Source: Gemmatimonadota bacterium (lineage in GTDB: Bacteria; 4572-55; J002). Taken from it: a stretch of DNA of 20,421 bases. The notes beneath the pieces are model-generated. The model saw nothing but the letters and a program-made list of their open reading frames with translations. It searched no databases and was not told the DNA's origin. Of this stretch, positions 7,620 to 14,604 are shown piece by piece. Location of the stretch: positions 1-20,421 of the forward strand of contig RFFQ01000147.1 in the NCBI GenBank assembly GCA_003697105.1, written 5' to 3'. Every line of letters begins with the position of its first letter. Positions within the stretch are counted from its first letter, which is position 1. Made by a program: the position numbers and the translations under genes.

Positions 7620-7640
7620 TATAGCGTCCGAGACACTATA
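7620..7640. promoter_or_regulatory. 21-bp imperfect dyad, possible operator
   Basis: The left arm TATAGCGTC (7620-7628) and right arm GACACTATA (7632-7640) are inverted repeats with one mismatched pair and a three-base centre. The site is 45 bases upstream of the -35 box of the zinc-ribbon gene. It lacks a U tract, so it fits a protein-binding site better than a terminator. No regulator gene is adjacent. Confidence 0.35.
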
Positions 7641-7684
7641 CGGATTCGTTGAAAAACCTTTTTTGACCCGACTTGGATTAACTC

Positions 7685-7714
7685 TTGACAGTTTATGAGA
7701 TTATCGGCTATCAT
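7685..7714 (+). promoter_or_regulatory. Promoter of the zinc-ribbon gene
   Basis: A perfect -35 TTGACA (7685-7690) is followed after 18 bases by TATCAT (7709-7714, 5/6). Transcription would start near 7721, leaving a leader of about 70 bases that contains the G9 tract at 7745-7753. icmF has no clear promoter of its own and may be transcribed from here too. Confidence 0.65.
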
Positions 7715-7744
7715 GCTAGCGCATGTTATTTACCTGTTCCAAAT

Positions 7745-7753
7745 GGGGGGGGG
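7745..7753 (+). repeat. G9 homopolymer in the 5' leader of the zinc-ribbon gene
   Basis: Nine consecutive G residues, preceded by T, lie between the promoter and the SD (GGAGG, 7777-7781). Two further TG9 tracts occur at 11541-11550 and 11911-11920. Such tracts can change length by slipped-strand mispairing. Confidence 0.6.
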
Positions 7754-7789
7754 ATATTTTTCTGTCTCTATTCTCCGGAGGTGTTTCTT

Positions 7790-7978
7790 ATGTCCCGTTC
7801 TGAAACCGAAATCATGTCTCCGAGCCATCGCCGCCGGTGCCCGGAGTGTAACCGCCCTTTGGAACGGATTCACCGGAAATGGTGGATGCGACTGGTACCT
7901 TGTTCCCGACTCTATTCCTGCGGGGTGTGTTCTAAAAAATATTTGTTTATCGGAAAAAAACGGTGGTTGAAATTATAG
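7790..7978 (+). CDS. Small zinc-ribbon protein of unknown function
   Basis: A 62-residue basic protein with paired cysteine knuckles CPEC (17-20) and CGVC (44-47), plus Cys38, which together form a predicted zinc ribbon. The segment RIHRKWWMRL between the knuckles is rich in basic and aromatic residues. This pattern occurs in small uncharacterised bacterial proteins whose function I do not know; nucleic acid or membrane-surface contact is possible. A very good SD (GGAGG, 7777-7781) lies eight bases before the ATG at 7790, and a promoter is present, so this is a real gene. An open frame extends upstream to 7685 but would overlap the promoter, so I reject the longer form. icmF follows after 135 bases on the same strand. 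Confidence 0.78.
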   Translation: MSRSETEIMSPSHRRRCPECNRPLERIHRKWWMRLVPCSRLYSCGVCSKKYLFIGKKRWLKL

Positions 7979-8113
7979 CCGAATGACCCGGCATAAGCCA
8001 CCTGCCAGTCATGCTCATCCACATCTTACAGGAGTTTCGCTTCTGAAGGAACTGGAATGTATATGAAATGATAAGAACTTATTAGACAAGATAAAACCCT
8101 AGGAGTTTTACGA

Positions 8114-11100
8114 ATGCACATCACACCTTATAAATCCAAACATCAAATTCGATTTGTCACGGCGGCGGCATTATTTGATGGGCATGATGCCAGTATCAAT
8201 ATTATGCGCCGAATTTTACAATCATCTGGAGCCGAAGTCATCCATTTAGGACATAATCAAGCCGCAGAAGTGGTGGTGGATGCCGCTATTCAGGAGGATG
8301 CGCAAGGGATTGCCGTTTCATCCTATCAAGGCGGGCACATGGAATTTTTTAAGTACATGTACGATCTGCTGCAAAAAAAAGGGGCGGGTCACATCCGTAT
8401 TTACGGCGGCGGTGGCGGGGTGATCGTCCCCCGCGAGATTAAAGAACTACATGCGTACGGCATTGCTCGTATTTTTTCTCCTGAAGATGGGCGACGCATG
8501 GGCTTACAAGGTATGATCAATCTGATGCTAGAAGAATGTGATTGGGTGATGAATCCGTGGGGGGATAAAAACCTACCGGGTTTAGAAAATGGGCAGAAAG
8601 CCGGCATATTAGCACAAGAACTCAAACAGCTCAATCCCACGGATGTGGTCAAAATTGCTCAATTTATCACCTTTGCTGAAAATGATACCGAAGAGACCTT
8701 TCATCGAGCATTGGGCTTGATCAACGGTGAGATGAAGACGATACCCGTGCTCGGGATTACCGGTACCGGGGGTGCCGGAAAGTCCAGTTTAACCGATGAG
8801 TTAGTCCGCCGATTTCTCAATGATTTTGAAGATAAAACGGTTGCGGTATTGTCCGTAGATCCCTCCAAACGGAAGACGGGGGGTGCGCTCTTGGGTGATC
8901 GCATCCGTATGAACGCGATTCGCAATCCGCGCTGTTACATGCGTAGCCTTGCTACTCGCGATTCTAAGTCGGAACTCAGTCACGCCATTCGGGAAGCCAT
9001 CGCGGTGACCAAAATGGCAGGATTTGATCTGATCATTGTCGAAACGAGCGGTATCGGGCAGGGAGATGCGGAAATCATCGATATTGCGGATATTTCGGTT
9101 TATGCTATGACCCCTGAGTACGGCGCGGCGTCCCAACTGGAAAAGATCGACATGATCGATTTTGCCGATTTTATCGCCCTCAACAAATTTGACCGCCGCG
9201 GTGCCGAAGATGCCTTGCGCGATGTGCGGAAACAGTACCAACGCAGCCGGCAATTGTTTGATAAAAATGTGGAGGAGATGCCGGTCTATGGCACAATTTC
9301 GAGCCATTTTAATGACCCCGGGGTCAATCAATTGTATCTCCGGTTGATCGATCACCTCAATGGAAAATTTGACCTTCAGTGGCAGAGCCAGATCACGCCG
9401 GAAATGTGCCGCCGCACGGAAAAAGACGTGATTATCCCCCCAGACCGTACCCGCTACCTCTCCGAAATTGCCCATACCGTGCGAAATTACAAAAAATGGG
9501 CACAGGCTCAAGCTGAAATTGCCTCAGGTCTGTACCAATTGTATGGCGCGTTGGTGATGTTAGGTGATGAACCGCCCTGCCGTCTCGGTTCGTATCCAAA
9601 AGATGCCACCAGCGATGACCCGGTGATTCAGGCATTACGGGACAAATGGCAGGAAAATTTGGATCAATTGGATAAACATTGCCACAAATTATTAGCCGGA
9701 TTACCCGAATTTTACCAACAGTATCAAGGTGATGAATTTGTGTATCAAGTACGGGGTAAAGAATTTCGGGTAGCGCTGGTGACAGAATCGCTCTCGCATC
9801 TAAAAATCCCCAAAGTTTGTTTACCCCAGTACCGGGATTGGGGCGATGTTCTAGCATGGCGGTTGTTGGAAAATGTGCCGGGAGAATTTCCGTACACGGC
9901 GGGTGTGTTTCCCTTAAAGCGAACCGGAGAAGACCCGACCCGCATGTTTGCCGGTGAAGGTCCACCAGAACGTACCAACAAACGGTTTCACTACGTCAGT
10001 CGCGATTATACCGCTAAACGACTCTCCACCGCATTTGATTCCGTCACACTCTACGGTGAAGACCCGCACGAACGCCCCGATATTTACGGTAAGATTGGCG
10101 AAGGGGGGGTTTCCATCGCCACATTAGACGATATGAAAAAATTATATGCCGGATTTGATCTCGTCTCGCCGCATAATTCTGTCTCAATGACGATCAACGG
10201 TCCCGCTCCCACGATCCTCGCCTTTTTTATGAACACGGCAATTGACCAGTTGTGTACAAAATGGTTGGTCGATAATGCCAAATTACCGGCAGATGCTCTC
10301 TGGTTGGAATCCTCCATTAATGTCGATACCGGTGAGCCGTTCCGGGTACTGGCGGATGCGTGGAAGTATGTGCCGGATGAGGTCTATCAGGAGTTGAAAG
10401 CATGTGCCTTGCAAAATGTCCGGGGTACGGTGCAAGCGGATATTTTGAAGGAAGACCAAGCGCAAAATACCTGCATTTTTTCGACAGAATTTGCCTTAAA
10501 GGCGATGGGGGATGTGCAACAGTATTTTATCGATCAAAAAGTGCGGAACTTTTACAGCGTGAGTATTTCCGGGTATCATATTGCAGAGGCAGGCGCCAAC
10601 CCGATCTCGCAGTTGGCATTTACGCTTGCAAATGGCTTCACCTACGTGGAGTATTACCTCTCCCGCGGGATGGATATTGATGATTTTGCCCCGAATTTGT
10701 CCTACTTTTTTAGTAATGGACTTGACCCCGAATATTCTGTGATTGGACGGGTTGCCCGGCGCATTTGGGCGACTGCCATCAAGAACAAATACGGGGGGAA
10801 TGAACGCAGTCAAAAGTTGAAATATCACATCCAAACCTCCGGACGCAGTCTCCACGCGATGGAGATCGATTTTAATGATATTCGCACAACGTTACAAGCA
10901 TTGATCGCGATCTATGACAATTGTAACTCGCTCCATACCAACGCTTATGATGAGGCAATTACTACTCCAACGGAAGAGTCGGTGCGGCGTGCATTGGCAA
11001 TTCAGATGATCATTAATCGGGAGTTTGGCTTAGCCAAAAATGAAAACCCCAATCAGGGGGCATTTATCATTGAAGAATTGACCGAACTCGTGGAAGAGGC

Positions 11101-11527
11101 GGTTTTAAGTGAGTTTGAACGCATCTCGGACCGGGGAGGTGTCCTTGGTGCCATGGAAACCCAATATCAACGGGGTAAAATTCAGGAAGAATCGCTTTAT
11201 TATGAACATCTTAAACACAGTGGAGCATTACCGATTGTCGGTGTCAATATGTTTTTGAACCCAACAGCGGATGATGTGGAAAAGGCAGATTCCATCGCAC
11301 TTGCCCGTTCCTCCCAAGCAGAAAAGGATGCTCAAATCCGTAACTTGCGGGCATTTCAGGAACGGCACAAACAAGAAGCCCCTGCCGCTCTCCGGCGATT
11401 ACAACAAGTGGCTCTCTCTCATGGCAATATTTTTGAAGAACTGATGGAGACCGTTAAATACGCCAGTTTGGGACAGATAACCCACGCCCTGTATCAGGTC
11501 GGCGGTGAATATCGCCGGAATATGTAA
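8114..11527 (+). CDS. icmF: Fused isobutyryl-CoA mutase (IcmF), adenosylcobalamin-dependent
   Basis: A 1137-residue three-part fusion that interconverts isobutyryl-CoA and n-butyryl-CoA, or related short branched acyl-CoAs. The N-terminal B12-binding domain has FDGHDAS (21-27), with His24 as the predicted cobalt ligand, and the glycine-rich GGGGGVIVP (98-106). A MeaB-type G-protein chaperone domain follows, with Walker [10 protein letters not shown] (217-225), ETSGIGQGD near 310-318, and NKFD near 355. The mutase barrel begins around residue 560. AGVFP (596-600) puts Phe599 where methylmalonyl-CoA mutase has Tyr, and AQNTCIF puts Gln784 where it has Arg. These two changes mark IcmF rather than methylmalonyl-CoA mutase. 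His822 in [11 protein letters not shown] is the usual active-site histidine. SD AGGAG (8101-8105) lies eight bases before the ATG. The exact substrate is not decided by sequence alone. Confidence 0.95.
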   Translation: MHITPYKSKHQIRFVTAAALFDGHDASINIMRRILQSSGAEVIHLGHNQAAEVVVDAAIQEDAQGIAVSSYQGGHMEFFKYMYDLLQKKGAGHIRIYGGGGGVIVPREIKELHAYGIARIFSPEDGRRMGLQGMINLMLEECDWVMNPWGDKNLPGLENGQKAGILAQELKQLNPTDVVKIAQFITFAENDTEETFHRALGLINGEMKTIPVLGITGTGGAGKSSLTDELVRRFLNDFEDKTVAVLSVDPSKRKTGGALLGDRIRMNAIRNPRCYMRSLATRDSKSELSHAIREAIAVTKMAGFDLIIVETSGIGQGDAEIIDIADISVYAMTPEYGAASQLEKIDMIDFADFIALNKFDRRGAEDALRDVRKQYQRSRQLFDKNVEEMPVYGTISSHFNDPGVNQLYLRLIDHLNGKFDLQWQSQITPEMCRRTEKDVIIPPDRTRYLSEIAHTVRNYKKWAQAQAEIASGLYQLYGALVMLGDEPPCRLGSYPKDATSDDPVIQALRDKWQENLDQLDKHCHKLLAGLPEFYQQYQGDEFVYQVRGKEFRVALVTESLSHLKIPKVCLPQYRDWGDVLAWRLLENVPGEFPYTAGVFPLKRTGEDPTRMFAGEGPPERTNKRFHYVSRDYTAKRLSTAFDSVTLYGEDPHERPDIYGKIGEGGVSIATLDDMKKLYAGFDLVSPHNSVSMTINGPAPTILAFFMNTAIDQLCTKWLVDNAKLPADALWLESSINVDTGEPFRVLADAWKYVPDEVYQELKACALQNVRGTVQADILKEDQAQNTCIFSTEFALKAMGDVQQYFIDQKVRNFYSVSISGYHIAEAGANPISQLAFTLANGFTYVEYYLSRGMDIDDFAPNLSYFFSNGLDPEYSVIGRVARRIWATAIKNKYGGNERSQKLKYHIQTSGRSLHAMEIDFNDIRTTLQALIAIYDNCNSLHTNAYDEAITTPTEESVRRALAIQMIINREFGLAKNENPNQGAFIIEELTELVEEAVLSEFERISDRGGVLGAMETQYQRGKIQEESLYYEHLKHSGALPIVGVNMFLNPTADDVEKADSIALARSSQAEKDAQIRNLRAFQERHKQEAPAALRRLQQVALSHGNIFEELMETVKYASLGQITHALYQVGGEYRRNM

Positions 11528-11530
11528 AGT

Positions 11531-11550
11531 ACCCCCAGATTGGGGGGGGG
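11531..11550 (+). terminator. GC hairpin after icmF, weak terminator candidate
   Basis: CCCCC (11532-11536) can pair with part of the G9 tract (from 11542) across a five-base loop, directly after the icmF stop. Only TTCT follows, so it lacks a proper U tract. It could slow transcription or protect the mRNA end, but I do not call it a strong terminator. Confidence 0.35.
11542..11550 (+). repeat. G9 tract, left copy of a TG9TTC direct repeat flanking selC
   Basis: TG9TTC spans 11541-11553 and is identical to 11911-11923; the starts of the two copies are 370 bases apart and enclose tRNA-Sec. Confidence 0.6.
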
Positions 11551-11701
11551 TTCTAACGGTTGTTCTATGGATGAATCACTTTATAAGTGAATTGGTAATA
11601 ACGTCTATTGACTTTGATGCTTTTGTTTCATATCTATGGCAGGCAATGACAATGCTTTGATTGCTGTATCTTTCCGATCCAATCCCGGGATTACCACTGG
11701 T

Positions 11702-11799
11702 GGAGGCGGGTGGGTTCTGGTGAACCCCGCGGGCTTCAAACCCGTACGCGCGGTGCTAGTACCACCGTGGCTGTGTTCGATTCGCAGACGCCTCCGCCA
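11702..11799 (+). tRNA. selC: Selenocysteine tRNA (tRNA-Sec, anticodon UCA)
   Basis: A 98-base tRNA with every hallmark of bacterial tRNA-Sec. The acceptor GGAGGCG (11702-11708) pairs with CGCCTCC (11789-11795), followed by discriminator G and encoded CCA (11797-11799). The D arm has a six-base-pair stem GGGTTC/GAACCC with a four-base loop. The anticodon loop CTTCAAA holds TCA at 11736-11738. A long variable arm has a seven-base-pair stem (11749-11755 with 11763-11769), and the T arm CTGTG/CGCAG closes a TTCGATT loop. The eighth acceptor position is G11709 opposite A11788, a mismatch where bacterial tRNA-Sec normally has an eighth pair. It reads UGA as selenocysteine together with SelA, SelB and SelD, none of which is in the window. 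The weak TTGACT at 11608-11613 lacks a good -10 partner, so I do not call a promoter. Confidence 0.96.
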
Positions 11800-11965
11800 T
11801 TCAGTATAACTCTCCTTCGATTAGAATTTCCGGTGGGTATTTGACTGCCACTCCGCCAAAGGCGTAAATTGGGTTGAAGTACCATCCGGGTAGCCCGCAA
11901 ATCTGCATTATGGGGGGGGGTTCGCATTCACGAATGGCTCAACGAACTTAATTTACGAGGAACTT
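11800..11965. other. Spacer between selC and the oxidoreductase gene
   Basis: No gene seen. TTGACT (11841-11846) with TAAATT (11865-11870) 18 bases later is a weak promoter candidate for the oxidoreductase. The second TG9TTC copy lies at 11911-11923. I see no clear terminator for the tRNA. Confidence 0.4.
11912..11920 (+). repeat. G9 tract, right copy of the TG9TTC repeat, in the leader of the oxidoreductase gene
   Basis: Nine G residues lie 45 bases before the ATG at 11966, between the weak promoter candidate and the start codon. A change in its length would not alter the reading frame but could change promoter or leader geometry. Confidence 0.6.
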
Positions 11966-13393
11966 ATGAACCCCGATGTGATCATTATTGGCGCCGGTCC
12001 TGCCGGATTAACTGCCGCCTACGAACTAATTCAACACAACCGGCAACCGTTGGTGCTGGAAAAACGGGATAAAGTCGGTGGTATTGCACGCACCGAAGAA
12101 CATCAAGGTTACCGCTTTGATATGGGTGGTCACCGGTTTTATACCAAAGTTAAGGAGATCGACCAACTTTGGCACGATATGCTGGGGGAAAATTTCATTA
12201 AGGTGCCGCGTTTATCGCGGATTTTTTATCACGGTAAATTTTACAATTATCCCCTGCAAATTAGCAATACCCTCAAAAATTTGGGTATTATCGAAAGTGG
12301 CTTAATTTTACTAAGTTATGTCAAAAGTAAGATTTTACCCCACCCGAAGGAAGATACTTTTGAAGAGTGGGTCTCCAACCGGTTTGGGCGGCGGCTATTC
12401 CATACCTTTTTCCAAACATACACCGAAAAAGTGTGGGGGATACCCTGTAATCAAATTCGGGCAGATTGGGCGGCACAGCGAATCAAAAATTTATCCTTGC
12501 GGGTGGCAGTGCAAAATGCACTCTTTGGCGGCAATGGGGTTACCTCCCTCATTGATGAATTTGATTACCCTGTGCTGGGTCCGGGTATGATGTGGGAACG
12601 GTTTCAACAGGTGATTGACCAACGGGGTGGGACAGTCCAACTGAATGCGAATATCACCCGTATATGTCGCGAACAATTTCGCATTACCGGCGTCCAATTG
12701 GATTCGCATCCCGAACCCTTGACGGCACCCCATTACATCTCTTCCATGCCCCTGACTCAGTTGATCTTACGGTTGGACCCGCCTGCGCCCCAACAGGTGC
12801 GAAACGCGGCACAATCTCTTAGTTACCGGGCATTTATTTTGATCGGTTTGGTTGTGGATCACCCCGATCTGTTTCCGGATAACTGGATTTATATCCATAG
12901 TCCAGAAGTCAAGGTGGGACGGATACAAAATTTCAAAAATTGGAGCCTTCAAATGGTGCCAGACCTGCAGAAAACGTCCATCGGAATGGAATATTTTTGT
13001 GATGAAAACGATGAACTGTGGCGCATGGCAGATGAGGCTCTCATCGACCTTGCCGGGCGGGAATTAGCTGAACTAGGCTTGGCAAAAGGTGCTCCTGTCC
13101 ACGACGGGGTCGTATTCCGGCAACCCAAAGCCTATCCGGTGTATGACGACCAATACCGGCAACACGTGGAAACCATCCGCCGGTATCTTTCATCTTTTGA
13201 AAATCTACAAACCATTGGGCGTAACGGAATGCACCGCTACAACAATCAAGATCATTCCATGCTAACCGGTCTGCTTGCCGTGCAAAATCTGGTCTTGGGT
13301 ACAGACCACGATTTATGGGAGGTCAACACCGAGCGGTCGTACTATGAAGAGTTTCAAGTAGGCACTAAAAATACCATGAATCCTGCCGGTTAG
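11966..13393 (+). CDS. FAD-dependent oxidoreductase (protoporphyrinogen oxidase / UDP-galactopyranose mutase-like)
   Basis: A 475-residue flavoprotein of the amine-oxidase superfamily. The N-terminus has the Rossmann ADP-binding motif GAGPAG (9-14), then the ribose-binding Glu in VLEK and a GG motif (KVGGIARTEE). These are followed by RFDMGGHRFY, which is typical of the HemY/galactopyranose-mutase-like subgroup. The C-terminal IGRNGMHRYNNQDHSM is the second flavin-contact region. SD GAGG (11957-11960) lies five bases before the ATG. It ends tail-to-tail with the glycosyltransferase gene, and this family often sits near cell-envelope glycan genes, so a role in envelope sugar or polyprenoid chemistry is possible. 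The substrate cannot be told; a haem role is not supported by neighbours. Confidence 0.8.
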   Translation: MNPDVIIIGAGPAGLTAAYELIQHNRQPLVLEKRDKVGGIARTEEHQGYRFDMGGHRFYTKVKEIDQLWHDMLGENFIKVPRLSRIFYHGKFYNYPLQISNTLKNLGIIESGLILLSYVKSKILPHPKEDTFEEWVSNRFGRRLFHTFFQTYTEKVWGIPCNQIRADWAAQRIKNLSLRVAVQNALFGGNGVTSLIDEFDYPVLGPGMMWERFQQVIDQRGGTVQLNANITRICREQFRITGVQLDSHPEPLTAPHYISSMPLTQLILRLDPPAPQQVRNAAQSLSYRAFILIGLVVDHPDLFPDNWIYIHSPEVKVGRIQNFKNWSLQMVPDLQKTSIGMEYFCDENDELWRMADEALIDLAGRELAELGLAKGAPVHDGVVFRQPKAYPVYDDQYRQHVETIRRYLSSFENLQTIGRNGMHRYNNQDHSMLTGLLAVQNLVLGTDHDLWEVNTERSYYEEFQVGTKNTMNPAG

Positions 13394-14547
13394 TTACGAC
13401 GAGTTCGCCGGTGATAATCACGCCAATTTACGGTCTCTTTCCACGAAAATTTCCCCCATATCCCCAACACGCCCATACTCACTACGTACGGTATGTGCAA
13501 AATAAACCAGACCGGAAAGATCAGGAGTGTTTTCCGTTGTTTAAAGTGGAATGCTCCTAACGTGCAAAGAAGCGCATCCACCGCCAATTTGACTGCCCCC
13601 AACCGGAGATAATCGAACCAGTAACCAGCCAACCAAAACGACACCACCGGATACCAAAACAGCAGGTTGCTCACCAAGGCAACTAAAGCTAAGAACGTGA
13701 AAAATAAGGGATTTAATTGTATTTGAGGCGTGCTATTGGATGCCCAGCGGATGCGTTGACTAAGTAAGCGCTTCAGCGTGGGTTCGGCGTATGTTTGATT
13801 GAAACTAGCCGGATCGTCTGCAAACCGAATTTTCCAACGGGTGCGTTGCCGGATCAGTTGTAATAACAACACATCATCTCCCGAAAGCCGGTGCATCACT
13901 GCCGTAAATCCCCCCACCTCCTCGAACGCTTGCTTCCGGTATGCTAAATTTCGACCCGATGCCCCGAAGGCATTACCTAACTGGCAAACTCCCCGTGCCG
14001 AGGTGACCATCGCTAAATAATCCATCATCTGCAAACGGTTGATAAAATTAGGCTTGGTTTGACCTAGAGGAGGGATAACCGCCGTAAATCCCAGCACCAT
14101 TCCCACACTGGGGTGGAAGGATTTGATTAGCCCGGCAACCCAACCCCGGCCGACACGACAGTCGGCATCCGTCGTGCAGATAATCTCGCCAGAGGCAACA
14201 GCAATTGCTTGAGTAAGAGCGTATTTTTTGGGGGAAATGCCTGCCGGAACAGCCTCAATGGAAAGAAACCGGAGGCGTGGAAACTGGGTTGAAACCGCCT
14301 CAAGGATCGCCAACGTGCCATCGGTGGAACGGTCATTGACCACGATGACTTCAAAATTTGGATAGGTTTGGTGCTGTAAATCGGCTAATAAATGGGGAAG
14401 ATGGCGTTCCTCGTTGCGTGCGGCAATCACCACAGAAACCGCGGGTTGCCCGGTGTAATCCGCTGGAGATTTCCGCAAAAAACCGGTGATAAATAAGAGA
14501 ACCGTAACCGCGTAAGCCACGGTCAACATGAAGAATAACAGACTCAA
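13390..14547 (-). CDS. Membrane-anchored family 2 glycosyltransferase
   Basis: A 385-residue inverting GT-A glycosyltransferase. An N-terminal membrane helix (residues 2-24) precedes the GT2 fold: VVIAARNEE near 40, VVNDRSTDGT near 69-78, the metal-binding DADC near 130, SGDDVLLL near 225, and the product-site QRIRW near 262. At least three more hydrophobic segments follow (about 280-305, 315-345 and 350-370), so the active site faces the cytoplasm at the membrane. It probably transfers a sugar to a lipid carrier, glycolipid or polysaccharide. The TTG start at 14547 has AGGA about seven bases upstream; ATG 14529 is an alternative. It follows uvrC by 57 bases on the same strand, so it may share its transcript. 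Its stop codon overlaps the stop of the convergent oxidoreductase gene by four bases. Confidence 0.87.
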   Translation of the reverse strand: MSLLFFMLTVAYAVTVLLFITGFLRKSPADYTGQPAVSVVIAARNEERHLPHLLADLQHQTYPNFEVIVVNDRSTDGTLAILEAVSTQFPRLRFLSIEAVPAGISPKKYALTQAIAVASGEIICTTDADCRVGRGWVAGLIKSFHPSVGMVLGFTAVIPPLGQTKPNFINRLQMMDYLAMVTSARGVCQLGNAFGASGRNLAYRKQAFEEVGGFTAVMHRLSGDDVLLLQLIRQRTRWKIRFADDPASFNQTYAEPTLKRLLSQRIRWASNSTPQIQLNPLFFTFLALVALVSNLLFWYPVVSFWLAGYWFDYLRLGAVKLAVDALLCTLGAFHFKQRKTLLIFPVWFILHIPYVVSMGVLGIWGKFSWKETVNWRDYHRRTRRN

Positions 14548-14604
14548 CGGCGGGATTCCTGTTTTTCCAGTTGGTACAAGCCATCGTCAATAACGGTCAT
14601 GGTC

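Larger units (their letters stand above)
7392..7684. other. Intergenic spacer between divergent chelatase and zinc-ribbon promoters
   Basis: About 290 bases with no supportable gene on either strand. It contains a short repeat-like segment (7571-7597) and a 21-bp dyad (7620-7640), listed separately. Nothing resembling a cobalamin riboswitch, tRNA or CRISPR repeat was seen. Confidence 0.5.

Noticed and set aside
7979-8113. Cobalamin riboswitch before icmF
   Set aside because: The leader is about 135 bases with no recognisable B12-box (GCCACTG-like) or conserved core, so B12 control by RNA is not supported.
8801-9511. 236-aa open frame antisense to icmF
   Set aside because: It lies wholly inside the well-supported icmF coding region on the other strand, has no recognisable domain, and has no SD or promoter.
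11736-11927. 63-aa minus-strand open frame across selC
   Set aside because: It overlaps the tRNA-Sec structure and has no domain, SD or promoter.
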